This document shows, in pieces, positions 59,150-64,000 of a DNA stretch of 64,000 bases (position 1 is the first letter of the stretch; each line of letters opens with the position of its first letter). This DNA is from JBLUOA01 sp048060095. GTDB lineage: Bacteria > Pseudomonadota > Alphaproteobacteria > Rhodobacterales > Rhodobacteraceae. The notes beneath the pieces are model-generated. The model worked only from the letters and a program-made list of their open reading frames with translations. It searched no databases and was not told the DNA's origin. A program made the position numbers and the translations under genes. The stretch covers positions 744,001 to 808,000 of the forward strand of contig NZ_JBLUOA010000001.1 in assembly GCF_048060095.1 (NCBI RefSeq), given 5' to 3'.

Positions 59150-60039
59150 TCCAGCGGCAGAACGTGGCTGACATGCGGCTTGAGCGCGCCATTGGCATAC
59201 CAGCCAAACAGCGTGGCAAGGCTGTCGGTCAGGGCACCCGGATTGAACTTGAGGTAGCCCCCCCAATAAAACCCGAAGAGGGAAACGTTCTTGACCAGCA
59301 AATGATTGGCCGGGATTGACGGTATGTCACCGCTGGCAAATCCGATGACGAGCATCCGCGCCTCGGGCTTGCAGGCCCGGAACGCTTCGGTGAAAAGCGG
59401 CCCGCCGACCGGATCATAGACGACATCCGCGCCACCCAAGGCACGCACCGCTTCGCGTAGGTCATCCGTTTCGCTATCAATCAGGTGATCTGCACCAGCA
59501 GATTTCGCAACGGCCAGCTTGTCCTTACCCCGCGCCACAGCGATCACCGTCGCGCCCATCTGCTTGCCGATTTCAACGGCGGTCAGGCCGACGCCGCCCG
59601 CCGCGCCAAGGACAAGCAGCGTTTCACCCGCCTGCAACTGCGCCCGCCGCGCAAGCGCAAGATGCGAGGTGCCGTAGGCGATCTGGAACGCGGCGGCATC
59701 CTCAAACGACATCGCATCGGGGAGGGGCACACATTGATCGGCGCGAAAGACACCGTATTCCGCGAGGCCCCCACCGCCGGAAAAAACTGCGACGCGGGTG
59801 CCGATTTTTGCCGGATCGACATCTGCCCCGACAGCCTCGACCACGCCCGCGAGTTCCATGCCAAGCGTGAATGGAGGGGTGGGCGTTTCCTGATAGCTGC
59901 CTTTTATCATCAGAAGGTCGGCAAAATTCAGCCCACAGGCCGCGATGCGGATCAGAACCTCACCGGCGCCCGGTTCTGGGCGGTCAATCTCAACCAGTTC
60001 GGCGGGATGGTCTGCTTTCGTGACTTGATATGCGTGCAT
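59068..60039 (-). CDS. Zinc-free quinone oxidoreductase (MDR superfamily)
   Basis: 323 residues of the QOR/NADPH:quinone reductase type. It has AACGLNFADLLMIKGSYQ near the N terminus (NFADL motif), the nucleotide loop LVLGAAGGVGLTAVEIGK (about 145-162) and no zinc-ligand Cys cluster. The substrate may be a quinone or an enoyl-CoA-like conjugate. The gap upstream (60040-60357) contains repeated TTTGCAAAATGCGA sites, placing its promoter under that control. The 3' end overlaps the LysR gene by 82 bases. Confidence 0.87.
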   Translation of the reverse strand: MHAYQVTKADHPAELVEIDRPEPGAGEVLIRIAACGLNFADLLMIKGSYQETPTPPFTLGMELAGVVEAVGADVDPAKIGTRVAVFSGGGGLAEYGVFRADQCVPLPDAMSFEDAAAFQIAYGTSHLALARRAQLQAGETLLVLGAAGGVGLTAVEIGKQMGATVIAVARGKDKLAVAKSAGADHLIDSETDDLREAVRALGGADVVYDPVGGPLFTEAFRACKPEARMLVIGFASGDIPSIPANHLLVKNVSLFGFYWGGYLKFNPGALTDSLATLFGWYANGALKPHVSHVLPLDQASAALELLRSRRSTGKVVVTPRKQQ

Positions 60040-60105
60040 TCGTAGCGGCCTTCGCGTTGCTTTGTGAGCGTTGGAAAAGCCCTACGCGCTCAGCTTTCCG
60101 GCTGC

Positions 60106-60172
60106 AATTTGCAAAATGCGACAATCTTGAGAGGTTAACTTTTGCAAAATGCGATGCAATATGCAAAACACG
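60106..60172. promoter_or_regulatory. Repeated TTTGCAAAATGCGA sites
   Basis: TTTGCAAAATGCGA occurs exactly twice in direct orientation, at 60108-60121 and 60141-60154, 33 bp apart (about three helical turns). A third half-site follows (ATGCAAAA about 60161). They lie 67 bp and further upstream of the quinone oxidoreductase start on its side of the 318-bp gap. The TTTGCAAA core resembles the site type bound by short-chain fatty acyl-CoA regulators. The gap otherwise holds no gene. Confidence 0.55.
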
Positions 60173-60357
60173 TATCGGGGGAGCGTCAGGTATGTCCTTC
60201 CTCTGATGGGGTAGGGGTGGTATGCCTTCGCCCGCAGGTGTCGTTCGGCGCAATTCGCTCTCTTTTTTGACGAAACCGTATATTTTCACAAATTCCATTC
60301 AGTTGGCACGATTATTGCTTTTATATGCAGGTAGTATGATTAAATCGGAGGTATGAG

Positions 60358-60732
60358 ATGAAGCATCCAGTAGACGTGCACGTCGGAAAACGCGTGCGCC
60401 ACAGGCGTTGGATGGTGGGGATGACCCAGCAGCAGTTGGCCGAGCAGGTCGGCATCAAGTTTCAGCAGATTCAAAAATACGAAACGGGCATGAACCGCAT
60501 CAGCGCTTCGCGACTTTGGGATATCTCCGAAGCGCTGGAAGTTCCGGTCGCCTATTTCTTTGAAGGTCTGGCTGATGATGACAAGGCGCCTGCGCAAAGC
60601 ACGACAGGGATGCCCGACGATCTGCTGGCCGATAAGGAAGCGCTTGAACTGATCCGGTCCTACTATGCGATCCCGGAAAACCAGCGCAAACGTCTGTTCG
60701 AACTTGCTCGCGTCCTAAGTGACGCTGCCTGA
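60358..60732 (+). CDS. XRE-family transcriptional regulator
   Basis: 124 residues. The helix-turn-helix (WMVGMTQQQLAEQVGIKFQQIQKYE, about residues 18-42) is followed by NRISASRLWDISEALEVPVAYFF and a helical C-terminal part (LLADKEALELIRSYYAIPENQRKRLF) that may mediate dimerisation. This short form is common in Rhodobacterales. CGGAGGTATGAG precedes the ATG. The role is unknown. It could bind the repeats in the gap upstream, although these sit nearer the oxidoreductase gene. Confidence 0.88.
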   Translation: MKHPVDVHVGKRVRHRRWMVGMTQQQLAEQVGIKFQQIQKYETGMNRISASRLWDISEALEVPVAYFFEGLADDDKAPAQSTTGMPDDLLADKEALELIRSYYAIPENQRKRLFELARVLSDAA

Positions 60733-60810
60733 AAGAACGGCGAGAGCCCTTGACGCCCTGACACCCTGCGCGCTACGGCAGCGAGATGCGCCCGCCCGCA
60801 GGAAGCAGGA

Positions 60811-61614
60811 ATGAACAGACAACTTCAACACGATTCACAATCGTTGATCGCGACGGCGCATGTGCTGGCGGATGCCGCACGCGCCGTCACGCTGCGCCAT
60901 TTTCGGACGCATGATCTAAGTTCTGACAACAAGCTTGCCGATGGGTTTGACCCCGTCACAATCGCGGATCGGGATGCGGAACATGCGATGCGGGCTGCCT
61001 TGGCCGAACATCGCCCCGATGACGGTATTCTGGGTGAGGAATTCGGCGCGACCCCCGGCACAAGCGGTCTGACCTGGGTGTTGGACCCGATCGACGGCAC
61101 GCGCGGGTATATCAGCGGAACGCCGACTTGGGGTGTTCTGATCGCTGTTGGCGACGCCGATGGCCCGATTTTGGGCGTGGTCGACCAGCCCTATATTGGT
61201 GAGCGCTTTATCGGTGGTCTGGGTGAGGCCGAGGTTGTCGGCCCGCACGGCACGTCGGCTCTTGCCACGCTTGGCTCGCGCCCGCTGGCCGATGCGACAC
61301 TGTTCACGACCTTTCCCGAAGTCGGAACACCCGACGACCGCGCGGGGTTTGAGGCTGTGACGGCAGAGGTCAAGCTGACCCGCTACGGGATGGATTGCTA
61401 TGCCTACGCGTTGCTCGCCGCCGGGCAAATTGATCTTGTGGTGGAGGCTGGCCTGAACTCCTATGACATTCAGGCGCCCATTGCCGTGATTGAAGCCGCA
61501 GGCGGTATCGTCACCGACTGGAAAGGTGGACCGGCCCATCAGGGTGGGCGCGCGCTTGCCGCCGCAGGGGTGGCGCAACACGAAGCGGCGCTGAAGATCC
61601 TGTCGAATTTCTAG
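60811..61614 (+). CDS. hisN: Inositol monophosphatase family phosphatase (HisN-type)
   Basis: 267 residues. Metal-binding motifs are GILGEEFG (Glu), WVLDPIDGTRGYISG (DPIDGT) and NSYDIQAPIAVIEAAGG (Asp). It resembles histidinol-phosphatase HisN more than SuhB, from FITGTPTWGVLIA-type strands. It would remove phosphate from histidinol-P in histidine synthesis. A general inositol or NADP phosphatase is the alternative. It lies 79 bp after the XRE gene. Confidence 0.82.
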   Translation: MNRQLQHDSQSLIATAHVLADAARAVTLRHFRTHDLSSDNKLADGFDPVTIADRDAEHAMRAALAEHRPDDGILGEEFGATPGTSGLTWVLDPIDGTRGYISGTPTWGVLIAVGDADGPILGVVDQPYIGERFIGGLGEAEVVGPHGTSALATLGSRPLADATLFTTFPEVGTPDDRAGFEAVTAEVKLTRYGMDCYAYALLAAGQIDLVVEAGLNSYDIQAPIAVIEAAGGIVTDWKGGPAHQGGRALAAAGVAQHEAALKILSNF

Positions 61615-61740
61615 CGTGCGGCGAATTGGTCGGCTATAACGCTTAAGTCTGCCGAGTCCTTCCTCCCCTTTCTGTCGGCAGAGCCACACATGCGCCAGCG
61701 CGGCGCCGAAAGGGGCGCAATTGTGTGGAAAGGACTGACT

Positions 61741-63075
61741 ATGACGGAAACTCTCATCAAAAATGCTGACGTTGTTCTGACGATGGACGACAAACGCCGG
61801 GAACTAGCGGACCACGACATCCTGCTGAAAGACGGTGTGATCGCCGAGATCGGCACGGGGCTGTCGACGACGGGTGAGGTTGTGGACGGGGCAGGGTGCC
61901 TTGTGACTCCGGGCCTCGTGAACACGCATCACCACCTCTATCAAAGCCTGACCAAAGCCGTTCCGGGCGCACAAGACGCGTTGCTGTTTGGTTGGCTGAA
62001 AACGCTCTACCCGATCTGGGCGCGCTTCGGGCCGGAGGAGATGCGGGTTTCGGCTAAGGTTGGCCTCGCGGAATTGGCGTTATCGGGGTGTTCGATGACG
62101 TCAGATCATCTTTACCTCTACCCCAACGGCTCCCGCCTTGATGACACCATAGATGCGGCGACCGAGGTTGGGCTGCGTTTCCACCCAACGCGGGGCGCGA
62201 TGTCGATTGGTGAAAGCGCGGGTGGTCTGCCCCCCGACAGCGTGGTTGAGAGGGACGAGGATATTCTGAACGACTGCATCCGCGTCGTTGATGCGTTTCA
62301 CGATCCAAGCGAAGGCGCGATGGTCCGCGTCGGTATCGCGCCCTGTTCGCCGTTTTCTGTCAGTCGTGACCTGATGCGCGACGCCGCGCTGCTGGCCCGC
62401 GATAAGGGAGTCATGCTGCACACCCATCTGGCCGAGAATGACGAAGACATCGCCTATAGTCTTGAAAATTTCGGCTGTCGACCGGGACAATACGCCGAGG
62501 ATCTGGGCTGGACTGGCGACGACGTCTGGCACGCCCATTGCGTGAAACTTGATGGGCAGGAGATTGATCTGTTCGCCCGGAGCAAGACCGGGGTCGCGCA
62601 TTGCCCGTGTTCGAACTGTCGGCTTGGCTCTGGCATCGCGCCGGTGCGGGCGATGCGGGATGCGGGGGTGAAGGTTGCGCTGGGTGTCGATGGATCGGCG
62701 TCAAACGACACGGGTAATTTGGTGGCTGAGGCGCGGATGACTATGCTGCTTCAACGTGTGCAAAACGGCGCTGACGCGATGAGCGGCCGCGAGGCGCTTG
62801 AGATCGCGACCCGCGGCGGGGCAGAGGTTCTGGGCCGCGACGACTGCGGGCAAATCGCTGTTGGCAAGCGCGCTGACATCGCGATGTGGGACATGCGCGG
62901 GGCCGAGGCGGCCGGCAACTGGGACAAGGCCGCACTGCTGCTTGCGGGGCCGATGAAGGTCAAAAATCTGTACGTAGAAGGCCGCAAAGTCGTCCAAGAC
63001 GGTCATATTGTAACCATAGACCTGCACAAAACTGCCGAACGTCAGCAAGAACTGGCCGACAAGCTAATGGATTAA
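61741..63075 (+). CDS. 8-oxoguanine deaminase (amidohydrolase)
   Basis: 444 residues of the amidohydrolase superfamily. It has LVTPGLVNTHHHLYQSLTKAVPGA (metal His pair), HTHLAENDEDIAY (metal His plus Glu), HAHCVKLDGQEIDLFARS and GVDGSASNDTGN (metal Asp). The CPCSNCRLGSGIAPV loop is characteristic of the 8-oxoguanine deaminase group. It would convert 8-oxoguanine to urate. The start at ATG 61741 has AGGACTGACT upstream. A guanine deaminase is encoded on the opposite strand beyond the CAP gene, giving a purine-base cluster. Confidence 0.85.
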   Translation: MTETLIKNADVVLTMDDKRRELADHDILLKDGVIAEIGTGLSTTGEVVDGAGCLVTPGLVNTHHHLYQSLTKAVPGAQDALLFGWLKTLYPIWARFGPEEMRVSAKVGLAELALSGCSMTSDHLYLYPNGSRLDDTIDAATEVGLRFHPTRGAMSIGESAGGLPPDSVVERDEDILNDCIRVVDAFHDPSEGAMVRVGIAPCSPFSVSRDLMRDAALLARDKGVMLHTHLAENDEDIAYSLENFGCRPGQYAEDLGWTGDDVWHAHCVKLDGQEIDLFARSKTGVAHCPCSNCRLGSGIAPVRAMRDAGVKVALGVDGSASNDTGNLVAEARMTMLLQRVQNGADAMSGREALEIATRGGAEVLGRDDCGQIAVGKRADIAMWDMRGAEAAGNWDKAALLLAGPMKVKNLYVEGRKVVQDGHIVTIDLHKTAERQQELADKLMD

Positions 63076-63125
63076 CCTCCCGTTAGTGCTGCCTCGGTCA
63101 ACTTGCCCTAGTTATCGAGGTTGCA

Positions 63126-63617
63126 ATGTACAGATTCTTTCTTCTTCCGATTGTCCTGCTGATGATTGCAGGTCCCGTTCACGCTGTGGACAACTCCGCT
63201 CAGGTGCAGCGGGTTGCGGTTCGTGCCGCACCGTCTGGCACGATTGCGCACAACGTCGGTTCGCTGCTGAACCGCGAACGTCAGGCGCGCAACTTGCCCG
63301 CCATTTCACACAGCAACACGCTAAGCGCGGTTGCGCAGGCGCACGCGAATGACATGGCGCGGCGCAACTACTTTTCGCACACGGGCGCCGATGGTTCGAC
63401 CATCAGCCGCCGGATCAAGCGTCGCGGCTACCGCCCGTGCCTGTCCGCCGAAAACATCGCCAAGGGCCAGCGTAGCCCGCAGGAAGTGATGCAGGCGTGG
63501 ATGAATTCCGCCGGACACCGCCGCAACAACCTGCACCACCGCGTGCGGGAATATGGCGTCGGCTATAGCGGTGATGGCCGCTACTGGGTTCTGGTCTTTG
63601 CCCGCCCGGGCTGCTGA
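63126..63617 (+). CDS. CAP/SCP-domain secreted protein
   Basis: 163 residues with a signal peptide (FFLLPIVLLMIAGPVHAVD). The CAP domain includes LLNRERQARNLP, AVAQAHANDMARRNYFSHTG (His cavity), AENIAKGQ and WMNSAGHRRNNLHH (second His). Bacterial CAP proteins have poorly known roles, with some binding lipid or acting as proteases. It lies between two purine deaminase genes and is not obviously related to them. Confidence 0.87.
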   Translation: MYRFFLLPIVLLMIAGPVHAVDNSAQVQRVAVRAAPSGTIAHNVGSLLNRERQARNLPAISHSNTLSAVAQAHANDMARRNYFSHTGADGSTISRRIKRRGYRPCLSAENIAKGQRSPQEVMQAWMNSAGHRRNNLHHRVREYGVGYSGDGRYWVLVFARPGC

Positions 63618-63652
63618 AATCGAACGTCTGAATTAGGCGATCCGGGGCCGCG

Positions 63653-64000
63653 CTAGCCCGCGGCCCCTGCGATGCGCGTCTCAACAACCGCGCGGTCATC
63701 GCCCATCATAAGCGTTGGGAACAACGCCTCCCATTCCGTCTCGGCCCGATCCGCCCGCTGCGCAATCACAGCGGTCGACGACAGATCAAGCACGACGATA
63801 TCCGCCTCCATCCCTTTCGCGAGATTGCCGATCTTGTCGTCCAGCCGAAGTGCGCGGGCCGACCCAACGGTCGCCAGCCAATATAGCTGCGCCGGATGCA
63901 AGGCGGTCCCGCGAAGCTGCGCGATCTCATAAGCCGCCGCCATCGTCCGCAGCATCGAAAAGGACGACCCGCCACCGGTATCGGTCGCTAGCCCGATCCG
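63653..64000 (-). CDS. guaD: Guanine deaminase, C-terminal part (runs off the window)
   Basis: Only the last 115 codons are inside the window. The open frame continues without a stop to base 64000, ending in LATDTGGGSSFSMLRTMAAA, the conserved GTDVGGGTSFSML segment of GuaD that carries the metal-binding Asp. The C-terminal GNLAKGMEADIVVLDL is a standard amidohydrolase closing strand. It deaminates guanine to xanthine. An ATG at 63955 is internal and is not the real start. Confidence 0.85.
   Translation of the reverse strand, partial: RIGLATDTGGGSSFSMLRTMAAAYEIAQLRGTALHPAQLYWLATVGSARALRLDDKIGNLAKGMEADIVVLDLSSTAVIAQRADRAETEWEALFPTLMMGDDRAVVETRIAGAAG

Noticed and set aside
1..64000. CRISPR arrays, tRNAs, rRNAs, insertion sequences or prophage genes
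   Set aside because: I read both strands for repeat-spacer patterns, tRNA T-loop motifs, transposase motifs and phage proteins and found none. A dedicated tool could still find a divergent one.

Overview
This 64 kb window reads as a chromosomal segment of an alphaproteobacterium of the order Rhodobacterales (Roseobacter group, Loktanella/Yoonia-like). This rests on the roughly 60% GC composition, the gene families present (DUF1523, DUF1127, DUF2927, a two-domain ALDH16-type dehydrogenase) and a dispersed intergenic repeat of a kind I associate with this order. I see no prophage, IS element, tRNA, CRISPR array or rRNA. Apart from rnpB (RNase P RNA), everything recognised is protein coding or short regulatory or repeat DNA.

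Layout. 0.07-8.5 kb: trypsin-like protease, an Hsp20 chaperone with a heat-shock promoter and a ROSE-like RNA thermometer candidate, a class I glutamine amidotransferase, an ECF sigma factor overlapping a von Willebrand A membrane protein, a succinate-semialdehyde dehydrogenase, an esterase and a P1-family peptidase. 8.7-16.4 kb: a tightly coupled operon of mostly unknown genes (coiled-coil protein, small membrane proteins, unknown 379-aa protein, AAA+ ATPase, a HEPN-like gene of lower GC, unknown 449-aa protein, DUF1523). 16.5-21 kb: ALDH16-type dehydrogenase, deoC, rpe and a carboxymuconolactone-decarboxylase-like gene. 21.2-31.2 kb: amino-sugar locus of two divergent operons, nagK-gntR-SIS deaminase-nagA leftward and murQ-ABC transporter-oxidoreductase-ATPase rightward, around a shared operator region. 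31.3-33.6 kb: transaldolase and UDP-glucose dehydrogenase. 33.7-38.9 kb: XRE-cupin regulator divergent from gcvT-gcvH-gcvP. 39-41.8 kb: DMT exporter, dtd, sugar kinase. 41.9-48.2 kb: envelope-stress/tellurite-type cluster (zinc-ribbon membrane protein, SPFH-GYF protein, DUF2927 lipoprotein, TelA, XpaC-like, a 27-aa membrane peptide, TerC). 48.3-56 kb: rluB, tadA, a metallo-beta-lactamase-fold hydrolase, gatCA, a lipoprotein, an amidase, rnpB, acetyltransferases, an exporter, rpmG. 56.5-64 kb: MAPEG, BI-1, DUF1127, LysR, quinone oxidoreductase, XRE regulator, hisN-type phosphatase, 8-oxoguanine deaminase, CAP protein, and a guanine deaminase running off the right edge.

How the genes work together. 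The amino-sugar locus forms a plausible complete route: ABC uptake, phosphorylation, MurNAc-6-P ether cleavage, deacetylation, then deamination toward fructose-6-P, under a GntR/UTRA repressor. The glycine cleavage genes T, H and P sit behind a perfect 16-bp palindrome that is a good candidate operator for the adjacent XRE-cupin regulator.

The best candidates for an undescribed system are (1) the AAA+/coiled-coil/membrane operon at 8.7-16.4 kb carrying a HEPN-like gene, and (2) the TelA-XpaC-SPFH-zinc-ribbon-TerC cluster with a hidden 27-aa membrane peptide. A repeat family with at least eight loci, two of them arranged as inverted pairs, is spread through the gaps between genes, including gaps inside operons.
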